A stretch of DNA of 64,000 nt from Meconema thalassinum (GCA_946902985.2 OX336397.1:184826813-184890812), one strand, 5' to 3'; numbered from the stretch's first letter, positions 11,281 through 22,867 are shown. The notes: generated by a model not told the origin, from the letters alone. Numbers and translations: made by a program.

Positions 11281-11546
11281 TGACAATATGCTAGGGCCAC
11301 GTTTTGCGAGTGTATACTAACTCAAATGCTTTTTGATGAAACCTGCACAATAACTTAGGTTCTTTGCCATGTTGCCATAGACGAAAGAAAACTATGAATG
11401 CGGGGTTGAATTACCATTAGTATGTTATTTTATTCCTTGATTCCTTCAGTGCAAGTTTAAAAACATCTGTAAGCTATAATTCCACCTACGCAAAGGAACA
11501 TATATGTGAAACAAGTAATTTCTTTGTAGAACGATACAGACCATCA
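11217..11546 (+). repeat. Partial duplication of an intron/exon border
   Basis: GGAACATATATGTGAAAC, a stretch ending TTTCTTTG[C/T]AG and GACCATCA occur at about 11221-11274 and again at about 11495-11546, roughly 270 bp apart. The second copy precedes the intact exon. The first abuts the end of the transposase relic and is followed by stops. Confidence 0.75.
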
Positions 11547-11631
11547 CACGGACATTAAGGTTGAGGAATCTTCTATTCCGGATATCGTTACATCCATCAA
11601 AACAGAAATGTCATCTTCAGATCTTAAAGAG
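11530..11631 (+). CDS. Small internal exon (34 codons), two SUMO-consensus sites
   Basis: It is bounded by ATTTCTTTGTAG|AACGAT and AAAGAG|GTAAGC, good acceptor and donor sites. The 102 bp are open in phase 0 and encode an acidic, Ser/Thr-rich peptide with two psi-K-x-E motifs (IKVE and IKTE). The frame continues from the THAP exon at 9728 and into the exon at 13788. A decayed partial copy of its intron end and first bases lies at about 11217-11274, directly after the transposase relic. Confidence 0.55.
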
Positions 11632-11749
11632 GTAAGCATTTTCATGCTTATACTCAAGACATCTCCGTATCACCTAACAGCACTTCGGGATTAAGCCTTG
11701 TATTCTCACAATTATTATGTTGATGACAATTGGATGCTTTTGGCTGTTA

Positions 11750-13236
11750 GTACCTGCTCTAATCCCCTTTGAAAACTGTGTGCTCCCGTATACTAGCAGA
11801 CACATAATTCCTAGAGTAACTAGCATGCTCTGATCTCCTTTGCAAACTGTGTGCTCCCGTACTCGAGCAGACACATAATTCTTAGAGTTACTAGCTAATC
11901 TCTATTGTAAACTGTGTGCTCCGGTACTCTAGCAGACACATAATTCTTAGAGTTACTGGCATGCTCTAACCTTCTTTGCAATATGTGTGCTCCCGTACTC
12001 TAGCATACACATAATTCTTAGAGTTACTAGCTGCTCTAATCTCCTTAACAAACTGTGCGCCCCCTTACACTACCAGACACGTAATTCTTCGAGTCACTAG
12101 TTGCTCTAATCTCCTTTGCAAACTGTGTGCTCCCGTACACTAGCAGGCATATAACTCTTAGAGTTACTAGCTGCTCTAATCTCCTTTTAAACTGTGTGTT
12201 CCCATACTCTAGTTAGTTAGTTAGTTATTGTTGTTTTAAGGGGCGGAACTACGAGGTCATCTGCCCCATCTCCCGTACTCTAGCAGACATATAATTCTTA
12301 GAGTTACTGGCATGCTCTAACCTCCTTTGCAATCTGTGTGTTCCCGTACTCTAGCAGACACATTATTCTTAGAGTTACTAGCTGCTCTAATCCCCATTGC
12401 AAACTGTGTGTTCCTGTACTCTAGCAAACACATAATTCTTAGAGTTACTGGCTCCTCTAATCTCCGTTGTAAACTGTGTGTTCCCGTACACTAGGAGACA
12501 CATAATTCATAGAGTAACTAGCATGCTCTGATCTCCTTTGCAAACTGTGTGCTCCCGTACTCTATCAGACACATAATTCTTAGAGTTATTGGCATGCTCT
12601 AACCTCCTTTGCAATATGTGTGCTCCGGTACTCTAGCAGACACATAATTCTTATGGTTACTGGCATGCTCTAACCTCCTTTGCAATATGTGTGCTCCCGT
12701 ACTCTAGCAGACACATAATTCTTAGAGTTACTAGCTGCTCTAATCTCCTTTACAAACTGTGCGCCCCCGTACACTACCAGACACATAATTCTTAGAGTCA
12801 CTAGCTGCTCTAATCTCCTTTGCAATCTGTGTGCTCCTGTACTCTAGCAGACACATAATTCTTATGGTTACTGGCATGCTTTAACCTCCTTTGCAATCTG
12901 TGTGCTCCCTTACTCTAGCTGACACATTATTCTTAGAGTTACTAGCATGCTCTATTCTCTTTTGCAAACTGTCTGCTCCCGTACTCTAGCAGACACATCA
13001 TTCTTAGAGTTACTAGCTGATCTAATCTCCTTTGCAATCTGTGTACTCCCGTACAGTAGCAGACATGTAAATCCTAGATCTACTAGCTGCTCTAATCTCC
13101 TTTGCAAACTGAGTGCTCCCGTACATTAGCAGACATATAAATCTTAGATTTATTAGCTGCTCTAATCTCCTTTGCAATCTCTGTGCTGCCGTACTCTAGC
13201 AGACACATAATTCTTTGAGTTACTAGCATGCTCTAC
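11750..13236 (+). repeat. Minisatellite with ~65-72-bp unit, about 20 copies
   Basis: Each unit reads roughly CTCTAATCTCCTTTGCAAAC, TGTGTGCTCCCGTACTCTAG, CAGACACATAATTCTTAGAG, TTACTAG. Copies differ by whether they carry GCATGCTC or only GCTGCTC, so unit length varies between about 65 and 72 bp. The array is imperfect and interrupted at 12212-12270. It lies in the intron between the exons at 11530 and 13788. Confidence 0.9.
12212..12270. mobile_element. Short retroposon-tail fragment inside the minisatellite
   Basis: A TTAG microsatellite (AGTTAGTTAGTTAGTTA) is followed by TTGTTGTTTTAAGGGGCGGA and ACTACGAGGTCATCTGCCCC. This resembles the reverse complement of a common insect retroposon 3' tail. 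After it the repeat unit resumes at TCCCGTACTCTAGC. Confidence 0.55.
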
Positions 13237-13787
13237 AATAGACTCCCGATGGAGGCATTTAATTAACTCAACCTAGTTTTTGAACATTATATTATTAATT
13301 TTCAGTGAATTATTAAGAAATGCCATGTATTATATTCCGAACGATGAATGATTTATGCCTTCATTCTCAAAAGTTATGCTCGTTGCTTGTTACTTAATGA
13401 TATGTGCACGTTTTGTACCGTAGGATTTGTTTTTGTCTATTGTATTGTCGTCAGCCCCTCTATTATGGTCTTACGTCTAAAATTGAAGTTCATTTGTCCT
13501 CAATCCTTAAAGCTAAAACTTCCATTATGCCACTGATATTAGCATTTTTATTCGCTCAAAGTTTAACTTGGTCTCTAAAATTGTATTATAAATATCAGAA
13601 TTGGGAATTATAACCACTTATCTGCATAAAGTTTATCTCTAGTTCTAGGATGTGATGGACAGTAGAAAGTCATTCAGCGAATATATCTTCACTTAAGCTG
13701 AGCAGTGTTGTATAATTACATGGGTTGTCATTTGTGTAATAGTATAAGTTGATTACACTGACATAAATTAATTCATCTTATCCCCAG
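13237..13787. other. Intron-like gene-free stretch
   Basis: AT-rich sequence between the minisatellite and the next exon. It ends in a pyrimidine-containing acceptor (ATCTTATCCCCAG). Overlapping 60-70-aa ORFs at 13348-13613 have no recognisable motif. Confidence 0.45.
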
Positions 13788-13846
13788 GATGCAAAAGAAG
13801 AAAATCAGAATGGAGGAGCAGATGAAAGTGGAAATCACTTAAATGA
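13788..13846 (+). CDS. Small acidic exon with good splice sites
   Basis: It is flanked by TCTTATCCCCAG|GATGCA and AATGA|GTAAGT, both near consensus. The 59 bp are open in the phase inherited from the exon at 11530 and encode an acidic, Gly/Asn/Glu-rich peptide (starts DAKEENQNGG). It ends in phase 2. With the THAP exon and the 34-codon exon it makes a consistent three-exon chain. The following exon was not found before 14.69 kb. Confidence 0.5.
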
Positions 13847-14689
13847 GTAAGTGTTTAACATACACACAACATGCTACTTTTTATTTCCCCACTTTGTAGG
13901 AATGTTTGGTTTTTTTTCACTTTTAATGCGGGTGCTAAATTTTCAGCTTCAAAATGAATTTCACGCATTTCTACTCCAATATTAATGAGGCGTTATTAAT
14001 TCATTATTATTCAGGGCAAGCTCATAAAATATTTGTATAGAGATACTTAATCATGCCTCAATGTTTTGCGTGAGTTTCATTTTTTGTCTTAAGGTATAAC
14101 ACTTACACTTAACGAAATGACACTATATTACCTTCGCTCACACGCTAATACTAGCAGTATGGCAACGGACTAGTGGTGTATTTTATAAAGGAGATGAATG
14201 TGTCCCGACTGTCTCGCTGACTCTCCTTAGGTTAACTGAACTGTCTACCATTTTCTCATTCAGTAAGTGGTTAGTTAATGTAATATTACATTACCAACCT
14301 GGCGAATAAATTTCAAAACAAAACCGTATAAATGAAAGTTTGGATTACGTCAAAACCTAACCATAGGGATGTGGAGGACTCCAGTGTATTCCATCCCCAC
14401 AAACCATGCATACAAAGTCAAGCCATCAACCATTGGCATCCACTTGGGAACAAAATCTCAACAGTTAGGTAATAAATTCACTCCACGAAATAAGGATAAA
14501 ATCAAGACTGACAAAGTTTAATTGTAGATGCTATGTCATTTCATTAGGCAAATAATTAATGACGTAACGTGACGCCCAATTAACTCGCATTTACACACAA
14601 CAATTGTCAATAGAGGCCCAGAAGCTATTTTGGAAATACTGTGTACATAGTGTAATCTAATTGGATTGCAAGTACAGGTAGAGTATTTT
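13847..14689. other. Gene-free stretch
   Basis: No supported gene or element was seen between the donor site at 13847 and the right copy of element B. Confidence 0.5.
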
Positions 14690-16188
14690 TAGCCTAATTT
14701 CAATTTTGAAAAAATAGGCTTATGAGATCACCTTTTGTCCGTGTGTGTGTGCGCGTGTGTGTGTGTGTGTGTGTCCCTAATAATATCTAAACGGCTGGAG
14801 CGATTTCAATGAAACTCGGTAAGTTCATAGCACTATTCCCGGCGAGCTCGACCGTGCCCTTCATATTTTGTTACGTCTCACCAATCCAACATGGCGGCTG
14901 TGCGAAATATTTCACTAGCATTCAATATCTCCGAAGCTATTACCGATATCGCCCTGAAATTGTGTACGGTGATAAAGGGCACTACTAGAAGTTCACCTAT
15001 GAGACTTTCAAAAATCTGGTGACTACAAAACCAACATGGCGGTCAAGCGAATTTGAGACCTTTAAATAGACTTTTCTCGCGATTTAACTATCCAAACGTA
15101 ATGAAACTTGGTACAGCAAATGTTTATACACATAGTAATGCACTGGAGTCTAAATTAGTTCAATTGTTTACATAACCTCAAAATGGCGGCTGTGCAAAAT
15201 ATTTCACTGACATTCTATATCTCCAAAACTATTACAGATATTACCCTGCAATTGTGTACGGTGATAAAGCGTACTGATACAAGTTTACCTATGTATATTT
15301 CATAAACCTGTAAAGTACAAAACGAACATGGCGACCAAGCGAATTTGAAATGTTTTAATAGACTTTTCTCGTGATATAACTCTCTGAGCGCAGTGAAATG
15401 AGGTACAGTAAATGTTTTTGCAGATTGTAATGCATTGCCATCTAATTTAATTCAATTGTTTACATAACCTCAAGATGGCGGCTGTGCGAAATTTTTAAAT
15501 TAAGTTTTTATTTCTTGTGTCGTAATTATTCGATCGAGGTGAAAGTTTGAATAATGAACCTAGGCAATAATTGCCCTTGAATGGTACATAATTCTATGGC
15601 CTATACATATAACAATCCTAAATGTTGAGCTTCCGAAATATTTAGACAGTTCTCAATATCTATGAATCTTTTACAGCAACCAAACTGATTTTTTTAAATG
15701 TTCATAGAGACTATGAACATATGTTCACCTAAAAGACTTTCAGTAGCCTGGTGAGCACAAATCCGACATGGCGGCGACGTGAAGTATTAATATTTAAATG
15801 GACGTTTCTCGCGAATTAACTATCCGAGTGCCGTGAAACGTTCCACGTTAAATGCTTATACAATTGTTGATCCACTGGCATCTATTTTATTTCAATTGTT
15901 TGCATAATCACAAGATGGCTGCTGTGCGTAATTTTAAAATCTCGTTTTTACTTCTTGTGTTCTAATCATGCGATGGAAGTTTGAATACCACACGTACACA
16001 ATAATATTAATGTAATAGTACAAAAATAAAAATCCAACCTGGCGACCATCTGAAATAATTAGACGGTTCTCAATATCTATGAATCTGTTACAGCAATTAA
16101 ACTGAAATTTTGTATGTTGATAGAGGCAATTAACATTAGCAGGATATATGAAAATAGGCTGTATAGTTCTTCACGGAACTACTTGTTA
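14690..16188 (-). mobile_element. 1.5-kb repeat element B (right copy, inverted)
   Basis: Reverse complement of 4348-5873. It starts with AGCCTAATTTC ... AAAAAATAGGCT, passes through a GT microsatellite (about 14740-14774), and ends at AGTTCTTCACGGAACTACTT. On this strand the phased motifs read ATGGCGGCTGTG and ATGGCGGTCAAG, at 14891, 15036, 15183, 15328, 15475, 15622 (degenerate), 15778 and 15915. Confidence 0.8.
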
Positions 16189-16741
16189 AATACTACTTCG
16201 GGAGATTAAGCCATTGTCATGATAAAAGTAAACGCTCAGAATAAATTGTGCCAGTTAAAATGTGGGACGCTAGAGGGGAGGCATTCAATGGTATGCTGAG
16301 AGTTGGATAAGTGTGCGCTGTGTAGTGTGGTTCTTAAAGGGTTGCCACCTTCTGTACATTATAACAGACCACACTATTCGTACTATGTGCTAGGTAATTC
16401 AATCATCTCTTTACAATGGGTGTAACCCTAAATAGTGCTCTCCATTCATCAATAAGGTTTTCAATAGTGAAGTATAATAACACACATATATTCCAACTAG
16501 GCTATTATATACCGAATTAATTTGTGTCTCATGAACTCATCGCTAGGTACTTGTTGTTCAGTTGCCCGTGCTCGTAAGTAGTGGGGTCCTATCCCAGGGC
16601 TAACTGAATAGACAACCCGCGATACATTAAGGGGCAAGGTCATGTGTACTCCCCAACGAGTAATCGGAGGATGTCGTGTGAGGGATCGAACGAAAGGGCT
16701 CCATCCTTTTTAGCTATGGGAGAAGTCTATTTCCCCTTAAG
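16189..16741. other. Unique spacer between element B and arm segment C
   Basis: This stretch has no counterpart in the left arm, where A, B and C are contiguous. No gene was recognised. Confidence 0.5.
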
Positions 16742-16985
16742 ATAAAAAAAGTCCTCTCGGCACGCCGGAAGGCGGAGGTAGATTTCATCGGGCAAACTTG
16801 GAGATAGGCGAAAATAGGCAGAATATGCACGTTTTCGTAGAAGGATCAGACCTCATTTATTGCAAGAAAGTAGTTTATTATTGTAGCTTAATTATCTTTG
16901 TTTTTCGTCATTTTATGCATATTTTAAACATTTTATTGTCTTATGGGGACGGTAACCTTCTTGTCATTTGGGGTACGTTTTTATA
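16742..16985 (-). repeat. Right inverted arm, segment C
   Basis: Reverse complement of 5874-6092, sharing CTCTCGGCACGCCGGAAGGC and GGGACGGTAACCTTCTTGTC. Here it joins segment A directly. Confidence 0.8.
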
Positions 16986-17109
16986 ATTGTGGTCACACTG
17001 TCCTTATGCAAGGTTTCGACACTGATGTGTAACTATGTAACGGTATGTTACTTCTTCACGCAAAATTATATCTCCCGCAGAGATTTTGGTTGGTTCCTCA
17101 GTTTAGGGG

Positions 17110-17690
17110 CTGCGACAACGCGCTCATGTAACCCCGTGTACTTTGGGTGAGTGTAGAATATGTCTGATAAACAGTGTGAATTATGATGGCTGTATTAGTC
17201 TGTAATTCAGGTAAGGACTGCAGAGGTCAATTTCAAGCAGTAGTTCCTAATGTTATTATTCATAATGTTGAATTTTGGGCTTATGCCGTGTTTTATTATA
17301 CTAATATTCGACGCGTTTCGAAAGAAACCATGTCTTTCGAAACGCGTCGAGTATTAGTATAATAAAACACGGCATAAGCCCAAAATTCAACATTATGAAT
17401 AATAACACGAGCCGTGAAAGTCTAAATGACAATATTAGTTCCTAATGTTGCTACCAGATACTACCGTCAACGACACCTAGCTCTGAACATGGCTACGAGA
17501 TGCCACCGCAACCAGCAACTCGCAACGAACGTTGGATCTTCCCCTCCAAAGGCAAGCATACTGAGGGATTTTTAGCGCTCTTAGAAAATCCGACGACTTC
17601 GGCCGGCTTTGAACCCGCGATCTTGGGCTTAGAAGTTCAGCATACTACCAGTTACGTCACCGAGGCCGCTTCTCACTTAGTCAGATAGAA
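17110..17690 (-). mobile_element. tRNA-derived SINE (GGTGGCGTAG family), interrupted
   Basis: On the minus strand the head reads CCTCGGTGACGTAACTGGTA and the B box GCGGGTTCAAAGCC. It is the same family as 3875-4260 and 41433-41960. The body is split at AGTTCCTAATGTT by the palindromic insertion. Confidence 0.75.
17255..17436. mobile_element. 182-bp palindromic insertion with 13-bp target duplication
   Basis: AGTTCCTAATGTT flanks it at 17242-17254 and 17437-17449, and the left arm shows the uninterrupted target. Arms of about 70 bp (ATTATTCATAATGTTGAATT ... and its complement) surround a 9-bp centre AAACCATGT. Both arms contain TTTCGAAACGCGTCG, which matches the GAAAC-GC-GTC distal half of Penelope-type hammerhead ribozymes. 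The right side continues unpaired with CACGAGCCGTGAAAGTC. Variable-length target duplication plus an inverted tail fits a truncated Penelope-like insertion. That family assignment is inference. Confidence 0.7.
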
Positions 17691-18264
17691 AACTGAATGT
17701 GATCGCGTGCAAGTGCGTTGTCATGGCAACGTCTGATGGCTCATCCCTCATCAATTCAGTAGTGTTGTCATGGCAACCTCTGATAGCTCTTGGCATTTTC
17801 TTATAATTCCGAAACCATTTTTCTGATCCCTTGGCGTAATGGTGGGTCATATCAAAAATTCTTTCAGACAAAAGTTTTAGGTAATTATCAGGGGAATATT
17901 GTCCATTTTGTACGGTTTTGATATTGTGCCTATTAAGAGAGATATGATTAATGTTTCCCGAAAAAAACACTTTTTCCCACCCCTTTGGTCAATGGTTGGG
18001 GCTATTAAAAAACTCTTCGAACATAAATTTTGGGCCTTATTCGACACATAGTATGAACTTTGAATGGATTCGATATTTCAAATATTAAAGAGAGTTTAGC
18101 GATATTTCACTTTTTCGAAAAATGACCCCCATTTTCACCCCCGTCGACCGATTCTGCCCGTTAACGAACTCGACCGAGATATTATAGGGATACATATTAT
18201 GTAAAAAAATCATATTGAGTGGTGCAAAATTGCGGTAGTTATCGTGTCCACAAGAAAGTGATAT

Positions 18265-18469
18265 ATGTATATATATATACATAAATTATATATAAACTTT
18301 TTAACTGACGCTGGTTTTGGGGTCTAAGGGATGTGAAACGTGAAGATATGTCGAAATTTTCCGGAAGTCGAAACATGGTACCCATTGCAAGAGATAGCTT
18401 TCTAATGAAATCTACCTAACTACCCGCACCCCCGGCGAAATTAAGGATTATACGTGCGCATGCGCAACT
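18265..18469. other. Spacer with AT microsatellite
   Basis: Contains TATATGTATATATATATAC near 18261-18281. No gene. Confidence 0.6.
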
Positions 18470-18940
18470 AGGCTCCTTTAAAATGGCGGGGTTTTCAAAC
18501 GTTATGGTAGATGCTTGCATACGTCCTTCTCTACTTCCTACCTCATCCCCAACCAACCCCACCCCCAGTATTCCCTAAAATTCCAAACATATTTTCCAAA
18601 TTTAATTTGCTTCCACTTACATCCACTTACTTTCGCCGCGCTTGTCCTTGTTAACCTCCCTTGGTCAGTTTCTGCTCGTTTCCAACTTATGCATCGATTT
18701 ATTTATTATTTGATATTTATTTATTATTATTTATTATTTTTATTTATTGATTGTCGATTAATCGATTATTGAACAACTACAAAGTCATCGACCTGAAATT
18801 TCCGACCCAAACGCGTAATCGGAGATAGGTCCTTGAGGGCATGAACGAAAGGTATCCTTCCCCTCTGTCTATTTTCAATATATTTTTATTGATGGACCTT
18901 TACAAGGTGTAGGAGAGGTTTGGTGCGGTTTCCGCAGTCA
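18470..18940 (+). repeat. Left terminal inverted repeat of a composite element
   Basis: It matches the reverse complement of about 26925-27440, diverged but collinear. Outer landmark: CTTTAAAATGGCGGGGTTTT here against GCCCGCCATCTTAAAG at about 27427. Inner landmarks: GGACCTTTACAAGGTGTAGG and GTTTGGTGCGGTTTCCGCAG here against GGAAACCGCTCCAAACCTCA at about 26964. The unit of the adjoining 47-bp satellite also occurs once, inverted, at the right end. Confidence 0.7.
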
Positions 18941-19793
18941 TGTAACATGATACCTAGCTGCCCCGACAGGATAGCCCGAGCGGTTGATGTAACATGATAC
19001 CTAGCTGCCCCGACAGGATAGCCCGAGCGGTTGATGTAACATGATACCTAGCTGCCCCGACAGGATAGCCCGAGCGGTTGATGTAACATGATACCTAGCT
19101 GCCCCGACAGGATAGCCCGAGCGGTTGATGTAACATGATACCTAGCTGCCCCGACAGGATAGCCCGAGCGGTTGATGTAACATGATACCTAGCTGCCCCG
19201 ACAGGATAGCCCGAGCGGTTGATGTAACATGATACCTAGCTGCCCCGACAGGATAGCCTGAGCGGTTGATGTAACATGATACCTAGCTGCCCCGACAGGA
19301 TAGCCCGAGCGGTTGATGTAACATGATACCTAGCTGCCCCGACAGGATAGCCCGAGCGGTTGATGTAACATGATACCTAGCTGCCCCGACAGGATAGCCC
19401 GAGCGGTTGATGTAACATGATACCTAGCTGCCCCGACAGGATAGCCCGAGCGGTTGATGTAACATGATACCTAGCTGCCCCGACAGGATAGCCCGAGCGG
19501 TTGATGTAACATGATACCTAGCTGCCCCGACAGGATAGCCCGAGCGGTTGATGTAACATGATACCTAGCTGCCCCGACAGGATAGCCCGAGCGGTTGATG
19601 TAACATGATACCTAGCTTCCCCGACAGGATAGCCCGAGCGGTTGATGTAACATGATACCTAGCTGCCCCGACAGGATAGCCCGAGCGGTTGATGTAACAT
19701 GATACCTAGCTGCCCCGACAGGATAGCCCGAGCGGTTGATGTAACATGATACCTAGCTGCCCCGACAGGATATCCCGAGCGGTTGATGTAACA
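18940..19793 (+). repeat. 47-bp satellite, about 18 near-identical copies
   Basis: The unit is TGTAACATGATACCTAGCTG CCCCGACAGGATAGCCCGAG CGGTTGA. Spacing is 47 bp throughout. Only isolated changes are seen (AGCCTGAG near 19256, CTTCCCC near 19616, TATCCCGAG near 19770), so the expansion is recent or homogenised. The array starts within the inner end of the left terminal repeat. Confidence 0.95.
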
Positions 19794-22700
19794 AGGTCGA
19801 TTGATTGATTATTTTTACTATTTTTTATTTACTCATGTAATTGATTGTATAGTATAACCCGTTTCTTACGAGGAAGTGTGGTGTGCTCTGGAATTGTAGG
19901 ATTTGAGGAATATGTTGTGGATCTTAGGTAATCTGATAAATTTGGGGTATTTTAATATATTTGGAAGGATTTCTGGGAATCTTGTTATTGTGCCCGTTTA
20001 CTCGAAGATAAACATCCCACATATGGGGGAGCCATGATCACAGTTGAACACAAGACTCGGAAAATCTCAGGGAATAATGGGTAAGGGCTAGGAGGTGCTG
20101 AACTGTGTTTTAAGACTTGCGCCTGAATATAACAAGGATGAAATACACACAAAATTTTATTAAAACACACACCACTTTTATTGAATAAAAGCAAAAGAAA
20201 AATATCATGTCGGCTTTTGAAAACACTTCCTACCTAAATCTACAGGGTGTAATAATATCAGTCTCTCACCCAGAGATTCCTGATGAAAAGGAAATTAATC
20301 TAAAGGCACTTCCTATTAGTCTTACTATTTAGGCATGTCCATCATGTCCACATTTATGAAACTATCTACACTTGTTACCATTTTTATTTTCCACGCGAGG
20401 CACTGTTGAAAGTCTATACCTTTTCACTATCTCACTATTCAGAAAATACTTGAATAAAGGCTCATTATCCACAAATTATCATGATTCATCCATTCATAAT
20501 TGTTTAGCTATTTATCAAAAATTTTGTTGCGAAAATGATTTATACAAAATCACCAGCATGTTGAAAATTACGGATTCGATCACATTCTAATGAAATAATT
20601 CTTCCTCGTAATTTTCATATCAATAGCAAGACGTATTATTCTGATCTTAACTACGTCAGATGCCATTTGATTATACATGAAAGAAATTAATCCCTTTGTA
20701 TTTCTGATCTATTGTGACCTCCACATACTTATGCATTCAGAAAAATGAATCTTCACTGTGCGTCTACATATTCATTATGAACAACTACTACTCCAAAATT
20801 CATGGTGCATTCAAGCTCCACTGCCTGATGCCCAAATATCACATTATATATCTGTGCAATGTCCATGACATGCCCATTTAGAAAACTGAATGCTAAATTC
20901 AAAAAATACACATTTGTCACGATCTGATTTGTCATTCCATTCCGACAACAACAGAGATATTAACTTTCATTTGTTATACTCAAAGGACCATCTTTAGTCA
21001 ATTCAGACCTCAACTACTTTTAGATGTTGCTAAAAATATTATCTCCTATTCAACTCGAAATTATTATTATTATCTGGTCTGAATATTCATCAGTATATAA
21101 ATAAATTCTACAACTGATTTAATTAACAATTATCGTAATCACACTTAATGATTTTTCCTAATTTATTAATATCATTAACTCCATTTGCAGTAATAATTTG
21201 TTACTGAGAGTGATTTACCATATTTATTATTATCACTATTATGGTTATTTGCATCCAACTGTCTGATATTTATCCACTCATGAATAACCAAAATTTTCCT
21301 ATCACTATCACGAATCAGGAAGCTCCACATAATGCGATAATATCCACACATAGTTTCAAAAGTGAAATATGAAAAACTGTTTACTGGCAATCCCTGCCTG
21401 TCTAAACTTATGCAATATAGAAAGAAAAATAAATCTAGAATACTCTGACCTAAGAGTTTGGGAGAAGACAACATGACTAGACTACAGCATGACTACAATA
21501 TTATGTAGAGATCTTACTTCATATCTTCCACGACGTGAATTTGTATCGGCTGCCAGGTGGTGAAAATTGCAGTAAATAGTCCCTCCATGCGGCGGAAGCA
21601 TGTCCACCCAGGTCACACCACGCCCTGGACTGCACGTCGGCGACCTCGGGTAGAGCTCCCATCTTTCTGATGCCCCATCGTGATGTTCTCGAACCTTCCT
21701 CCGGCTTCCCACATGGGCTGGTATCGGTGACGTCCTTTCCACATTTCCTTGGATCTAACCCATCCTTGGATTTTAGTGCATGGTCATTGTATCACAAAGT
21801 CCCATTATGCAACTCGAAAAGTGACCACGATGTTACGCACACATATTTTTAGAGTGTCTTTCACTGTCTTTACACCATATGGTTACTCGTTCCATTTGAT
21901 ACTGGTATCTCCCACACTTCATTAAGCACGCTCTGCTTATAGTTACACAATTTCCAAGTCCTGAGTACGCACGGTTAATGGTTGCATGACCAGTTAACAC
22001 TTGTGTAAAGTCCTCTCACACATGAACAAAATTTATTTAAGAGCATTTCGACTTTCATCTGCTTGATAAACGGGTGACTAAATTTAAAGTGTTCGTGCCT
22101 GATATCCTCGACCTCACAATTCATCTACAACTATGCGGCAATATTTTGAATTTATTTCTTCACTGAACAGCTGCCCGCATTTTCCCCTCACTGTCTCCAC
22201 ACACAAACGTGATGCACTGTCCCAAAACAAAGTTACTGGCCCATTTTTAGTGACTAGCACTTCTGACTTAACAGTTCACTAAATTAATAAAGTTTGTTAA
22301 TCTCACTTCGGTTTGAAGAATTTCTAAGTCCACCGCTCCACAAGCAATACAGTCGTAGTTGACACTTAGAAAATTTTCCCGGCCTACCAGAACATACTGG
22401 TCCGCGCACCTCGGCAACCCGCAATGTTCGCGGCGGTGACGTTTCACTCGCATAGAAGACTGCTGTCTGTATTCAATGTCGTGCACGTTGTTCTTGATGT
22501 CGTTGTACTCCTCCTATGGTCTGCATCTTATATACTTTTCAGGCCCGTCACGTGAACCAGCAGTGATGTCGTGCTATAAACTTCCTTCGTTCATATCTCC
22601 TGAATGTGAAATGCTATCATCCCAATTCTTTCAATAATATTAGTGTTAATTCAGGGGCTACTTCATGACATAACATTCTTCTTTCCAGCATAAAGAAATA

Positions 22701-22860
22701 GGGTAGCTCACAACCTTCCAGCAACTTCGGCATCTTCTCATTCGCCACGCCAGAGCGCGCGCTCCTCCCATTGGCTCTCCGCCCGTGAGCGCTATTTCAA
22801 AACTCCGTTCGGCGCTCCATTCAAACTAGGATGACGACATGATGCCCCCGGACCACGGGT
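19794..22860. other. Gene-free block, possibly one large insertion
   Basis: About 19840-19990 is G/T-rich and resembles 22870-23040 (TTTGGGGGAATC-like phrases). Between them, 20026-22860 is different AT-rich sequence flanked by the 7-mer ACATATG (20019-20025 and 22861-22867). This could be an insertion with a short target duplication, but no terminal repeats or coding domains were recognised. The minus-strand ORFs at 21175-21742 lack identifiable domains. Confidence 0.35.
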
Positions 22861-22867
22861 ACATATG

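Larger units (their letters stand above)
16986..18264 (-). repeat. Right inverted arm, segment A
   Basis: Reverse complement of 3289-4347, with a 182-bp palindromic insertion (17255-17436) absent from the left arm. The outer end AGAAAGTGATAT at 18253-18264 pairs with 3289-3300. A minus-strand SINE lies in its inner half. Confidence 0.85.

Noticed and set aside
18940..19793. CRISPR-like array
   Set aside because: The 47-bp units are directly adjacent with no unique spacers, and the DNA is eukaryotic. It is a satellite.
20026..22860. Solo LTR or complete retrovirus-like element
   Set aside because: Only a 7-bp flanking match (ACATATG) supports an insertion. TG...CA ends, a primer-binding site and coding domains were not found.
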